This document shows, piece by piece, positions 8,733 to 17,581 of a DNA stretch of 54,715 nucleotides. The stretch's first letter is position 1. Every line of letters starts with the position of its first letter. The translations under genes and the position numbers were made by a program. The stretch comes from an uncultured Alphaproteobacteria bacterium (GTDB lineage: Bacteria; Pseudomonadota; Alphaproteobacteria; HIMB59; GCA-002718135). The notes beneath the pieces were generated by a model. That model did not search any database, had not been told where the DNA came from, and saw only the letters and a list, made by a program, of their open reading frames with translations. The DNA lies in contig CACKSM010000005.1 of the NCBI GenBank assembly GCA_902602885.1, forward strand, positions 1 to 54,715, written 5' to 3'.

Positions 8733-10049
8733 ATGTCTTCAAAATCATCCATCCAAAATATTTTTAAATTATCTATCCCTATTTTTTTTGCAAATTTAGT
8801 CATTCCTTTTGTGGCTATTGTTGATACGGGTTTAATGGGTAATCTTGATAATGCTAGTTACTTGGTTGCGACTAGTATTGCGGCCAGTGTCTTTTCCATT
8901 CTTTTTGGGAGTTTTGGTTTTTTACGATCAGGTACGGTTGGAATGATCGCACAAGCAGATGGATCAAAAGATTATAAAGAAATCATAAATATTTTTTTAC
9001 GCAATATTACTTTTGTTATTATTATTTCCCTCCTCTTAGTTATTCTTCAAACATACATATATAATATTTCCTTATCTATTTTTGAGTTATCGCAGGAGAC
9101 GAAACTATATTTTAAAGATTATTTTACCTTTCGTATTTACTCCTCTTTTGGTGAGCTAACGATTTTTGTCATCACAGGATTGTTTATTGGTTTACAAAAA
9201 ACAAAAACATCCAGCCTTATTGTAGGGTTTTATTCTATTGCCAATATAATTTTAAGTTTAATCTTTGTTTTATATTTTAATTTAAATGTTTTAGGTGTTG
9301 CCTTAGGCACACTCGTAGCTTCTACGCTGACAACAATAATCTTTTTATTCTACACATTTTATGATCTAAGCATGATGACCAAATTAGAATTTAATTCAAA
9401 AAAAATTTTTAATCTTAGTAAAGTAAAAAATATTTTTAATATTAATCTTAACATATTTATCCGATCTCTTCTTCTTGCCTTTGCCTTTTTATATTTTACT
9501 TATCTTGGTAATTCTATCAGTGAAGAAACAGTAGCGGCAAATACCATTTTGCTAAATTTTATAATGCTATCAGCTTATGTTCTTGATGCTTATGCTTTCT
9601 CTACAGAGGGTATTGTTGGGTATTCTATTGGATCAAAAAATAAACAATTACTAAGAGATGTCATTAAAAATTCCTTTATTTTAAGTACGTTAACTGGTTT
9701 GGTGATATGTGTAATCTTTTTCTTTAGTAAAAATTATTTCATTATTACGATGACAGATTTACCTGACATTCGAGAAATTAGTTTTAACTTTTCTTACTGG
9801 GTAATCATTATTCCTTTTGCCGCTTCTTTTTGTTTTCAATTTGATGGTATCTTTGTTGGTGCATCCCAAACAACAGAACTGCGTAATGCGATGATCTTCT
9901 CTGTTGCAATCTATATTGTTGTCTCTTTCTTTTTAATAGCAAGTTTTAGCAATACAGGATTATGGTTATCTCTCTGCCTTTTCTTTATCGCAAGAGCACT
10001 CACCCTATTTGTCTATATGCCTAGAATTTATGGCCGTATCCAAGAATAA
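8733..10049 (+). CDS. MATE-family multidrug/metabolite exporter (DinF type)
   Basis: Inner-membrane secondary exporter, predicted to use a cation gradient. The 438 residues form twelve hydrophobic segments in two halves, and the N-terminus has the LSIPIFFANLVIPFVAIVD pattern with the early Asp (VDTGLMG) common in DinF-type MATE proteins. ATG at 8733 is the first Met and starts the first membrane helix region. The gene stands alone, with a possible operator upstream and a weak hairpin after it. Substrate cannot be told from sequence. Confidence 0.88.
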   Translation: MSSKSSIQNIFKLSIPIFFANLVIPFVAIVDTGLMGNLDNASYLVATSIAASVFSILFGSFGFLRSGTVGMIAQADGSKDYKEIINIFLRNITFVIIISLLLVILQTYIYNISLSIFELSQETKLYFKDYFTFRIYSSFGELTIFVITGLFIGLQKTKTSSLIVGFYSIANIILSLIFVLYFNLNVLGVALGTLVASTLTTIIFLFYTFYDLSMMTKLEFNSKKIFNLSKVKNIFNINLNIFIRSLLLAFAFLYFTYLGNSISEETVAANTILLNFIMLSAYVLDAYAFSTEGIVGYSIGSKNKQLLRDVIKNSFILSTLTGLVICVIFFFSKNYFIITMTDLPDIREISFNFSYWVIIIPFAASFCFQFDGIFVGASQTTELRNAMIFSVAIYIVVSFFLIASFSNTGLWLSLCLFFIARALTLFVYMPRIYGRIQE

Positions 10050-10094
10050 TTCTATTAAATTTTAAAAAAATACGTAAAAAGATAAAGAATTTGC

Positions 10095-10123
10095 AAATAG
10101 GTCGGCCACTAGCCCTATTTTAA
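10095..10123 (+). terminator. Likely terminator after the MATE gene
   Basis: A 7-base-pair stem AAATAGG/CCTATTT (10095-10101 with 10114-10120) with a 12-base GC-rich loop is followed by T-rich sequence. It lies 45 bases after the MATE stop and 30 bases before the next start, so it probably separates the two genes. Confidence 0.4.
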
Positions 10124-10148
10124 AATAAAAAAGGCCAAACGTTATTAA

Positions 10149-12611
10149 ATGCTTTTTATGTTTGTAATTTTGGTCAAAATAAAAAAATATTTAATTTACC
10201 TTTTTCTATTTTTACTCTTCAATTGTATTTTTACTAGCACTCTTAAAGCAGAAAATAATACAACACATACAGTTGATTACGATGTCACTAATGGTACATT
10301 AAGATTTATAAGAGGTATAACATTCAGTGATGATGGTACAAAAATGTTTCTACCGGGAACGTCACCCACAAACAAAATAGTTCAATTTAATTTGAACCCT
10401 GGTTTTGATTTATCAACAGCAAGTGAATCAGGAGTAGAAATTGAAAAAAGTGAAAGGAAACAAATAGCAGTTCCTTATTCTATTAGATTTAATAACGATG
10501 GTAGCAAAATGTTTTTTGTTCAATTAAATGGTGAATTAATTGAATTTTCTCTTGGGACAAACTATGATATTACATCAGCGAGTGCTGAAGATAATACCAG
10601 TTTAACTAAAGAAGTAACATTAGAAAACGGTAATACTACTGGCTTTGCATTTAATACAGATGGTACGAAATTGTTTACCACTGATAATAATGCCGATGAG
10701 ATTGATCAATACATCTTAACAACTGGATTTGATATTAACACGATGAGTTATGATCGAAGTATAAATATTTCCGAAAACACATCAACTCCAAGATCATTAA
10801 TATTTTCGTATGATGGAACAACAATGTTTATTATAGATGGACAAAATGATATCGATGAATACGTCTTAACAACGGGTTATGATATTACTACAGCAAAATA
10901 TGTTGATAGTATCACACCCGGAATTGAGCAAGCTTGGGGCATTGAATTAAATAGGTTTAATAGTACTGATAATGGAAGAAAATTGTTTATTGCTCAAAAT
11001 ACCGGAAATAAAGTAAAAGAATATTTATTACCTGCATCCTATAATTTAACATTACCTACTCTAAGTTCTTCAGTACCAGCAGATAATGCTACGGGTGTTT
11101 TAATAGATGCTAATATAGTTCTAAACTTTAGTGAACCGATGGATGTAGAAAGTGGTAATATAAAAATTTATAAAACATCTGATAATTCTCTTGTTGAAAC
11201 AATAGATGTCACAAGTAGTCAAGTAACAGGTACTGGAACAACTGCGATAACAATTAATCCCAGTTCAGATTTTGAATATAATGTTGAATATTATGTATTA
11301 ATTGATGCTACAGCTTTTGATGATGGAAGTGATGCTTCTTATGCTGGTATAACGTCAACAACGGCTTTAAGTTTTACTGTTAGCGATGATAGGTTGGATC
11401 CAACAACAATTAAAGATGTTGTAGGCTCCATAGATGCGCAAAGTGAATTAGCAAAAAACTATATTAGTCAGTCTATTGATACTGTCTCAAATCGTTTACG
11501 ATTTTTAAGACAAAATAGATTAAGTGGTTCTTTATCGAGCCAAGGTTTACAATTAGATATTGATAATACCATTCTTGCCTCATTAGCAAATGATAATATA
11601 GAAAAAAACGCCAATTCCATCATGCCGAATAATTGGTCTGCATGGACATCTGGGTCAGCTTATGTATCAAAAATTGGTGATAGTATAAATTCATCTAAAC
11701 AAGAAACTGAAGGTCAAGCAGTGGCATTAGGGTTTGATAAAAAATTAAGTGATAGTGATTTTCTTGGTTTTGCTATTCAGTATGGTGAAAGCGATACGGA
11801 TATTGGAACAAATGGAACAAGTGTTGATAGTGAAAATATGAATTTCTCTATCTACCGAACGAAACCACTTGATAATAATAACTTTATCGAAACATTATTA
11901 GGTGTAGGGTTAATAGAAAGTGATTTGAAAAGAGTCCATAATTCTAGTGTATTAACTGGCTCCAGGGATGGAACACAAATATTTGGTTCCATCAATTACG
12001 GTAAAACAATTGATAAAGGTGATTTTAATATAACACCAATCGGACGTCTTGATTTAGGCTATACTAAACTTGATGACTATAAGGAGACTGGAATAAATGC
12101 TTTGTATTATGCAAGTCAGACAATTGAGAGTGGATTAGCCTCATTTGGTTTTGAAGTTAGCGATAATATTCAGTTTAATGAAAATAAATTTCAACCATTT
12201 GGATCGCTTAAATTTATTACTGATTTTAGTAATTCATCGGATGCCAAGATCAATTATGTAACAGACACTTCAACAATTTATACTTATACGCAAGAAGCTA
12301 ATTCAGATCATTTAATCAGCTCCATGATTGGATTGACATATACCGCTGGAGATTATTTAAATATTAATTCCAGTTATAGTAGAGTTCAAGGTAACAGGAG
12401 TGAACGAAGAGATACTATAGACTTTGCTATTAACTTTATCTCAAATCGTGAGACTCAATATAGCCTGTCATTAGCTGGCGATGAAAATGCAGAGGCTAAA
12501 CTTGGGATATCAAAAAATATATATGGTTTTGACTTAGGATTTAATGCTAATCAGTCTATTACTAATAATTCTAATCAAGAAGCGGAATTAATACTGACGT
12601 ACAATTTTTAA
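10149..12611 (+). CDS. Surface protein: propeller-like repeats, Ig-like domain and C-terminal beta-barrel
   Basis: 820 residues. A hydrophobic signal segment covers residues 12-33. Residues about 40-300 hold four to five units with the pattern FxxDGTKMF...GFDIxTAS (compare FDLSTAS, YDITSAS, FDINTMS, YDITTAK), which suggests a beta-propeller. Residues about 305-405 fit a Big_5-type Ig-like domain (SSSVPADNATGV, LNFSEPMD). A helical linker follows (DVVGSIDAQSELAKNYI), and residues about 490-820 alternate like an autotransporter beta-domain and end in Phe (LILTYNF), the outer-membrane insertion signal. I infer export through the Sec system and anchoring in the outer membrane with the repeats outside. 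Ligand unknown. Its stop is 5 bases from the convergent ccrM stop. Confidence 0.75.
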   Translation: MLFMFVILVKIKKYLIYLFLFLLFNCIFTSTLKAENNTTHTVDYDVTNGTLRFIRGITFSDDGTKMFLPGTSPTNKIVQFNLNPGFDLSTASESGVEIEKSERKQIAVPYSIRFNNDGSKMFFVQLNGELIEFSLGTNYDITSASAEDNTSLTKEVTLENGNTTGFAFNTDGTKLFTTDNNADEIDQYILTTGFDINTMSYDRSINISENTSTPRSLIFSYDGTTMFIIDGQNDIDEYVLTTGYDITTAKYVDSITPGIEQAWGIELNRFNSTDNGRKLFIAQNTGNKVKEYLLPASYNLTLPTLSSSVPADNATGVLIDANIVLNFSEPMDVESGNIKIYKTSDNSLVETIDVTSSQVTGTGTTAITINPSSDFEYNVEYYVLIDATAFDDGSDASYAGITSTTALSFTVSDDRLDPTTIKDVVGSIDAQSELAKNYISQSIDTVSNRLRFLRQNRLSGSLSSQGLQLDIDNTILASLANDNIEKNANSIMPNNWSAWTSGSAYVSKIGDSINSSKQETEGQAVALGFDKKLSDSDFLGFAIQYGESDTDIGTNGTSVDSENMNFSIYRTKPLDNNNFIETLLGVGLIESDLKRVHNSSVLTGSRDGTQIFGSINYGKTIDKGDFNITPIGRLDLGYTKLDDYKETGINALYYASQTIESGLASFGFEVSDNIQFNENKFQPFGSLKFITDFSNSSDAKINYVTDTSTIYTYTQEANSDHLISSMIGLTYTAGDYLNINSSYSRVQGNRSERRDTIDFAINFISNRETQYSLSLAGDENAEAKLGISKNIYGFDLGFNANQSITNNSNQEAELILTYNF

Positions 12612-12616
12612 GATTA

Positions 12617-13687
12617 TTAATTCAGTTTATCTTTACGGTAATTAGATCGTATTTCATCTAGTAGGATTGATTTAGACTTATCTTTTACGTGCCAAAAATC
12701 CCATCCATTACAACTTGGTAGTCCTTGTATCTTTGCTCCCATTTGATGAATGGATCCTGATAAATCTTTTATTTTCAGTGTACCATCAATACTAACTGTT
12801 GCTTTAAAGCGTTCTTTTTTATCTGTTAATACTGCACCTGGCGGTATAATTCCTTGTTCGACTAATTCACCAAAAGGAACCTTCGGTAATTCTTTTCTGC
12901 TCTTTGCAATAGTGACAACATCTTCTTTCAATACTTTTGTATTCTTTAATCGTTCTTTTGAAAGTTTAACGTAATCTTTATCTTTTTCTATACCAATAAA
13001 TTTTCGTTGTAATTTTTTTGCAACAACAGCTGTTGTCCCACTTCCAGAAAAAGGATCAAGAACAAGATCGCCTTTGTTTGTCGATGCTAATAGAATTCGG
13101 TAGAGTAGAGCTTCTGGTTTTTGTGTTGGGTGTGATCGTTGATTGTTATCTTTACGTAATCTTTCTTTCCCTGAACAAATAGGAATATACCAGTCACTAC
13201 GCATTTGTTTTCCTTCATTTAGTTCTTTGAGGTTTTGATAGTTGAATGTGTATTTCGCTTCTCTTGATGTTGTGCACCACAATAATGTTTCATGGGCATT
13301 TGTAAAACGTGTACCACGAAAATTTGGCATAGGATTTGTTTTATGCCAAATGATATCATTTAAAATCCACAGACCTTCATCTTGAATAGTAGAGCCTACA
13401 CGTAAAATATTATGGTAACTTCCTATGACCCAAAGCGCTCCACCTTTTTTTAAAACACGTTTGCATTCACTAAGCCATGCATTGGTAAATTGATCATATT
13501 CTTTATATGTATTAAATTTATCCCAATCTTGTGTCACAGCTTCGACCGTTGTTTGATCAGGTCTGTATAATGTATCCTTTAATTGAAGATTATAGGGTGG
13601 ATCAGCAAAAATAAGATCAACCGAATGATCTTTTAATTTTTTCATTTCCTTGATGGAATCACCTAAAATAATTTGATTTTTCTTCAT
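12617..13687 (-). CDS. ccrM: Cell-cycle-regulated adenine methyltransferase, GANTC-specific type
   Basis: Beta-class N6-adenine DNA methyltransferase of the alphaproteobacterial CcrM family. The catalytic DPPY is at residues 29-32 and the SAM-binding DPFSGSGTT near residue 210, the order of the beta class. Residues about 265-350 form the extra C-terminal RAMA-type domain ([20 protein letters not shown]) that CcrM needs for DNA binding. 356 residues is close to the Caulobacter enzyme. No restriction partner is nearby, so it is an orphan methylase with a role in replication-linked gene control. Three GANTC sites crowd its promoter region, which suggests feedback by its own methylation. Confidence 0.93.
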   Translation of the reverse strand: MKKNQIILGDSIKEMKKLKDHSVDLIFADPPYNLQLKDTLYRPDQTTVEAVTQDWDKFNTYKEYDQFTNAWLSECKRVLKKGGALWVIGSYHNILRVGSTIQDEGLWILNDIIWHKTNPMPNFRGTRFTNAHETLLWCTTSREAKYTFNYQNLKELNEGKQMRSDWYIPICSGKERLRKDNNQRSHPTQKPEALLYRILLASTNKGDLVLDPFSGSGTTAVVAKKLQRKFIGIEKDKDYVKLSKERLKNTKVLKEDVVTIAKSRKELPKVPFGELVEQGIIPPGAVLTDKKERFKATVSIDGTLKIKDLSGSIHQMGAKIQGLPSCNGWDFWHVKDKSKSILLDEIRSNYRKDKLN

Positions 13688-13712
13688 AATTGATAAAAAG
13701 AATCTTTAAGCA

Positions 13713-13753
13713 GATATAGAATCAGGTCAATTGAGTTATCAACAGAGGGAATC
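13713..13753 (-). promoter_or_regulatory. ccrM promoter with GANTC sites
   Basis: Reading leftward, a -35-like TTGATA (13742-13737), an 18-base spacer and a -10-like TATATC (13718-13713) stand before ccrM. GANTC sites lie at 13749-13753 (just outside the -35), 13719-13723 (touching the -10) and a third at 13700-13704 (in the expected leader, 13 bases before the ATG). The promoter boxes are an inference; the three sites are seen directly. Confidence 0.55.
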
Positions 13754-13791
13754 TTTAGGTAGGGATAACCTTAAATTTTGGCTAAAAACAT

Positions 13792-13814
13792 AAAAAAAGG
13801 GGTCCGTAGACCCC
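13792..13814 (-). terminator. Intrinsic terminator of the udg-slt-moaB-rnhB operon
   Basis: A perfect 6-base-pair GC-rich stem GGGGTC/GACCCC (13799-13804 with 13809-13814, tetraloop CGTA) is followed, reading leftward, by seven Ts. It lies about 125 bases after the rnhB stop and before the ccrM promoter. Confidence 0.72.
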
Positions 13815-13939
13815 AGGAATAGTTCATCAAATGGGAGGAATGATGAAACTTGATATCTATTTAGTGTTTGTCGCATCTTTTTGAAGCATAATAAAATAAT
13901 ATTTGATATGCATTCTTTGCATGGATAAATTTGTGTAAT

Positions 13940-14554
13940 TTATTTGTTTAATAACGATTTAATTGGTTCAAACGATTTTCGGTGAAATTGGGTTACACCG
14001 TGCTTGTGTATTGCATCAATATGTTTTTTAGTTCCATAACCTGCATTTTTTTTCCAATCATAAAATGTAAACTTACTATCAAGTATACTCATCAGTCGAT
14101 CACGGTGAACTTTTGCAATAATAGATGCACTTGCAATCGATAAAGATTTTTTATCGCCGCCTATTATAGATTTTTCATTTTGATAATTTAATGAAAAGTT
14201 TCCATCAATAATAAAATGTGGATTTTCTAAATGAAATTTTTCTATCACTCTTTTCATCGATAATTTTGTTGCTTCCAAAATATTAATTGTATCTATTTCT
14301 TCGACGCTTGCATACCCTAAGTAATATTGAAGCTTTTTTTCTCTTTGTAATTTTTTAAAAAATAAGAATAATTTTTCTCTTTGTTTTGCAGTATGTTTCT
14401 TTGAGTCAGTAATGGGTATTTCTGATTCTAAATCATCATAATTAGGAAAATAACATCCACAACTCACCACTGGACCTGCCAATGGACCTCTACCTACTTC
14501 ATCTAAACCAATTACAGGTCCATTAATTGATTTCTCTATAGAAAAATCAGTCAC
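13940..14554 (-). CDS. rnhB: Ribonuclease HII
   Basis: Cuts RNA in RNA:DNA hybrids and excises single ribonucleotides from DNA. The N-terminal GLDEVGRGPLAGPVV block supplies the first Asp and Glu; IDGNF near residue 120 and SIIAKVHRDR near residue 147 give the rest of the metal site. 204 residues is normal. The start is GTG at 14554, which overlaps the moaB TAG stop by one base (TAGTG), indicating coupling. It is the last gene of a leftward operon that begins with udg. Confidence 0.95.
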   Translation of the reverse strand: MTDFSIEKSINGPVIGLDEVGRGPLAGPVVSCGCYFPNYDDLESEIPITDSKKHTAKQREKLFLFFKKLQREKKLQYYLGYASVEEIDTINILEATKLSMKRVIEKFHLENPHFIIDGNFSLNYQNEKSIIGGDKKSLSIASASIIAKVHRDRLMSILDSKFTFYDWKKNAGYGTKKHIDAIHKHGVTQFHRKSFEPIKSLLNK

Positions 14555-15081
14555 TATTTTTCATTTAATCTTGGCATGATTTCAACAAAATTACAGGGCT
14601 TGTGTCTAATGTCTAATTGATATTGTAAAATTTCATCCCAACCATCTTTGCATGCACCCGTAGATCCAGGTAAACAAAAAACATATGTACTATTTATTAA
14701 GGCTGCAACTGCACGTGATTGAATTGCTGATGTACCAATTTTTTCAAAACTAACTTGGCGAAATAATTCACCAAATCCATCAATATGTTTACTAGCAATA
14801 GCATTTACAGCTTCTGGTGTTGTATCTCTTCCTGTTAGCCCAGTCCCACCAGTTGTAATAATGCAATCAATCTCTTTTTCTTTTGACATTGTATCTAAGG
14901 TATCTTTGATTTGAGAAACATCATCTGGGATAATTGTACGTTTAATCATTGTGTGACCAGCATTAGTAATACGTTTTTCTAATGTATCACCAGATGTATC
15001 ATTCTCTTTAGTTCTTGAATCTGAGATGGTAATTACAGCGATATTTATAGGAACAAAATCTAGAGAAGTATCAATTGGCAT
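14554..15081 (-). CDS. moaB: Molybdopterin adenylyltransferase-like protein (MoaB/MogA)
   Basis: Predicted to adenylate molybdopterin before metal insertion in cofactor synthesis. The TTGGTGLTGRDTTPEA block near residue 90 and the PGSTGACKDGW segment near residue 145 are the family's binding loops. 175 residues fits MoaB. Other molybdenum cofactor genes are not in the window; here it sits between slt and rnhB, 6 bases after the slt stop, so the genomic context gives no support for the pathway beyond the family. Confidence 0.9.
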   Translation of the reverse strand: MPIDTSLDFVPINIAVITISDSRTKENDTSGDTLEKRITNAGHTMIKRTIIPDDVSQIKDTLDTMSKEKEIDCIITTGGTGLTGRDTTPEAVNAIASKHIDGFGELFRQVSFEKIGTSAIQSRAVAALINSTYVFCLPGSTGACKDGWDEILQYQLDIRHKPCNFVEIMPRLNEK

Positions 15082-15087
15082 AACCTA

Positions 15088-16833
15088 TTAATAAAGTGGA
15101 TCATTTCCATTTGCTAGCATTTTTAGGGAACGCATTTCTTTATTATTTTTATTTTGGTAAATCCAATATTTTGTTAAGATTTTTTCTATAAACCACCTTG
15201 TTTCTCTTGAAGGAATACTTTCCATAAAAAAGAGTGAGTCTTCCATATAATTTGTTTCATTTTTCCATTTTTGTAAATTTCCTGGACCGCCATTATAAGC
15301 TGCTGCGAGAAATATAAGATTTCCTGAAACTTGCTCTAGATCTAGAAGATACGTTAAATATTCTTGTCCAACCTCTAGATTTATTTCTGGATTTTTAAGA
15401 ATATTACTATTGCTTTGTTTAACGTCTTTACTTTTTGTAATAAATTTTGCTGTTGAAGGTAAAACTTGCATTAACCCTATGGCACCGTCTTTACTTTTTG
15501 CCTTAATGTTAAACATCGATTCTTGATGCATAAAGGCGTGGAGTAATTCTTTTTCTAATTTAAAACCATCTCGGGGCTTCCAAACACTAGTAGGGTAGTA
15601 GAGATAGGTTGGAACATCCATACCAAAATTTTCTAGCTTATTGACTATTTTTAATTGTGTATAGGCAAGATCAAAATTTTCAGCAATTTGAATAGACTCC
15701 TTTGCTATTTCCTTATTTAAAATTGAATTTATATGAACAATTTCCTTTTCTAATTCTTCGGCAAATCCAACTTGTATCAGTGTCTGTATTCTTTTTCCTG
15801 CTGGTATATTTAATATTGTACTATTGTTTTTATTAAGATCAGTATGTTCTACCCATTCAATTTTTTTATCAACTCCTAAAATTTCTAGTGCAAGCATTCC
15901 ATAAAAACTATTTGGATTATTTGATGCTCTTTTTAACCAAAAATTAATATCATCATAGCGACCAAGTTTTGCATATGATCTAGCTGTCCAAAAACTACCA
16001 GATGTTTGATGCCAAGCATCATCTTTTAAACTAATCGAAAAGAGAGAAAAATATTTTGCAGCATCTTCATATTTTTCTAATCTCCAAGAACATAGACCAG
16101 CTGTCCAAGCTGCATAAGGCACATATTTAGCGGAATTAACAAGAGCTTCAGAAGCATATTGAATTGCTAAGTCATTTTTATTTGCTAAGAAATATCCTTT
16201 CGCTATTAATTCTTTTTGTTGATCTATCTCAACTTGATCTAATAATAGATCTACATCTCTTTGATTTAATAGTTGTACTGCTCCCGTTGGCCAACCTTTA
16301 TTCACTCTTGATTTGATACCATTAATTAATTTTCTTTTTTCAGCTCTCTGATTGTTAGATAGTTTCTTTGAACTTTTATATTTACTAGTTTTTTTACTTT
16401 TTACTTGTTCTGATTCTATACCAATTGGAGCGCTAGGTTTAGTTGGACTTTTATAACCTGCTGGCATTCTTCGAATAGCCAATTTATAAATTTGTTTTGC
16501 TTGAGGGTGATCATTATATTTTTTAAGCCAATAATATAATTCTAAATACTTTGATCGATAACAATTAGGATGTAAAAATTTCTGCGCATAAATATGACCA
16601 AGCAAAGATTTATTTTTTATTTTTAAAATAAAATTGTTTGCACTTTTCCATTTGCACTTTTCCTGAAATTTATAAGCTTGTTGATAATTATATACATCTT
16701 CTTCATTAAGAACTTTTGTTGAGAAAATATTATCATATTTGATGACTATATCTTGTTGGTATGCATAGATTTGTTTTGAAAAAAATACGAAGAATATAAA
16801 AAAACAAATAATAGAAAAGTTTTTATGATTCAT
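15088..16833 (-). CDS. slt: Soluble-type lytic murein transglycosylase
   Basis: Periplasmic enzyme cutting peptidoglycan glycan strands. A signal peptide spans residues 1-24 (ends IYAYQ). Residues about 150-390 are helical repeats like the Slt70 superhelix, and the C-terminal catalytic domain shows HQESMFN with the catalytic Glu, GAIGLMQVLPSTA, and AAAYNGGPGN. The start is ATG 16833, whose ATGA overlaps the udg TGA stop; a longer frame to 16872 would lie inside udg and spoil the signal peptide. 581 residues. Possibly works in cell-wall turnover with no partner visible here. Confidence 0.9.
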   Translation of the reverse strand: MNHKNFSIICFFIFFVFFSKQIYAYQQDIVIKYDNIFSTKVLNEEDVYNYQQAYKFQEKCKWKSANNFILKIKNKSLLGHIYAQKFLHPNCYRSKYLELYYWLKKYNDHPQAKQIYKLAIRRMPAGYKSPTKPSAPIGIESEQVKSKKTSKYKSSKKLSNNQRAEKRKLINGIKSRVNKGWPTGAVQLLNQRDVDLLLDQVEIDQQKELIAKGYFLANKNDLAIQYASEALVNSAKYVPYAAWTAGLCSWRLEKYEDAAKYFSLFSISLKDDAWHQTSGSFWTARSYAKLGRYDDINFWLKRASNNPNSFYGMLALEILGVDKKIEWVEHTDLNKNNSTILNIPAGKRIQTLIQVGFAEELEKEIVHINSILNKEIAKESIQIAENFDLAYTQLKIVNKLENFGMDVPTYLYYPTSVWKPRDGFKLEKELLHAFMHQESMFNIKAKSKDGAIGLMQVLPSTAKFITKSKDVKQSNSNILKNPEINLEVGQEYLTYLLDLEQVSGNLIFLAAAYNGGPGNLQKWKNETNYMEDSLFFMESIPSRETRWFIEKILTKYWIYQNKNNKEMRSLKMLANGNDPLY

Positions 16834-17534
16834 TTTTTTAATTTTTCTTGTAACATTTGTAAATCTTCCCAAGAATGTTTTTTATATTGAGGAGATCGAA
16901 GTAAAAAAGCTGGATGATAGGAGGCTATTGTAGGAATACCTTCTTCTAAATTGAGTGATTTGTATTCATGCCATTTACCTCTGAGTTTTCCAAGTGCAAG
17001 AGGGGTTGATAAAATGGCTTTTGCTGCGACACCACCTAATAGGAAGATAAATTTAGGTTTAATGATATCAATTTGTCTTTGCAAAAAAGGTAAAAATTCT
17101 AAAATTTCATCGTCATTAGGCGTTCTATTTTCGGCTGGACGCCAATTAACTACATTAGTAATATAAACGTCTTCTCTTTGTAAATTAATGGCCAAAAGCA
17201 TTTTATTTAATAGCTGTCCAGCTCTTCCGACGAATGGAATTCCTTGTTCATCCTCATCCCTGCCTGGTGCTTCACCAATTAACATTACTTTTGCATTTAA
17301 GTTACCATCATAAACTACTAAATTTTTTGCTGTTTTTTGGAGAGGCGATTTATGATTTTTAAGATCTTCAATAACACTATCAATTTTAGATTTTTTATCC
17401 CCAGTATCCTTGTCGAAACTAGGCTGCTCTATTTTTTTCTCATTTTCAAACCAGTTTCTAGGAGAATCCTGAAGAAAATAATTTACCCCTGAATTAATAA
17501 TAAATTCTAAATTTTTTTTATTTGATTGATTCAT
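16830..17534 (-). CDS. Family-4-like uracil-DNA glycosylase without cysteines
   Basis: Removes uracil from DNA. Motif A GEAPGRDEDE is near residue 88 and the HPAFLLR motif near residue 210, with NVVNWRPAENRTP between, all as in family 4. That family normally binds a [4Fe-4S] cluster through four Cys; the whole 234-residue chain here contains no Cys. The usual Cys before TATNLV is lost (residues 61-70, KSPLQKTAKN), the CRP position is Trp, and the last ligand position in the DDEILEFLPFL helix is not Cys. The first 50 residues are a charged low-complexity extension. It is the first gene of the operon with slt, moaB and rnhB. Confidence 0.87.
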   Translation of the reverse strand: MNQSNKKNLEFIINSGVNYFLQDSPRNWFENEKKIEQPSFDKDTGDKKSKIDSVIEDLKNHKSPLQKTAKNLVVYDGNLNAKVMLIGEAPGRDEDEQGIPFVGRAGQLLNKMLLAINLQREDVYITNVVNWRPAENRTPNDDEILEFLPFLQRQIDIIKPKFIFLLGGVAAKAILSTPLALGKLRGKWHEYKSLNLEEGIPTIASYHPAFLLRSPQYKKHSWEDLQMLQEKLKK

Positions 17535-17581
17535 GTAAAATTACAATTATCTATTCATAGTGTAACTATACTATATTTGAA

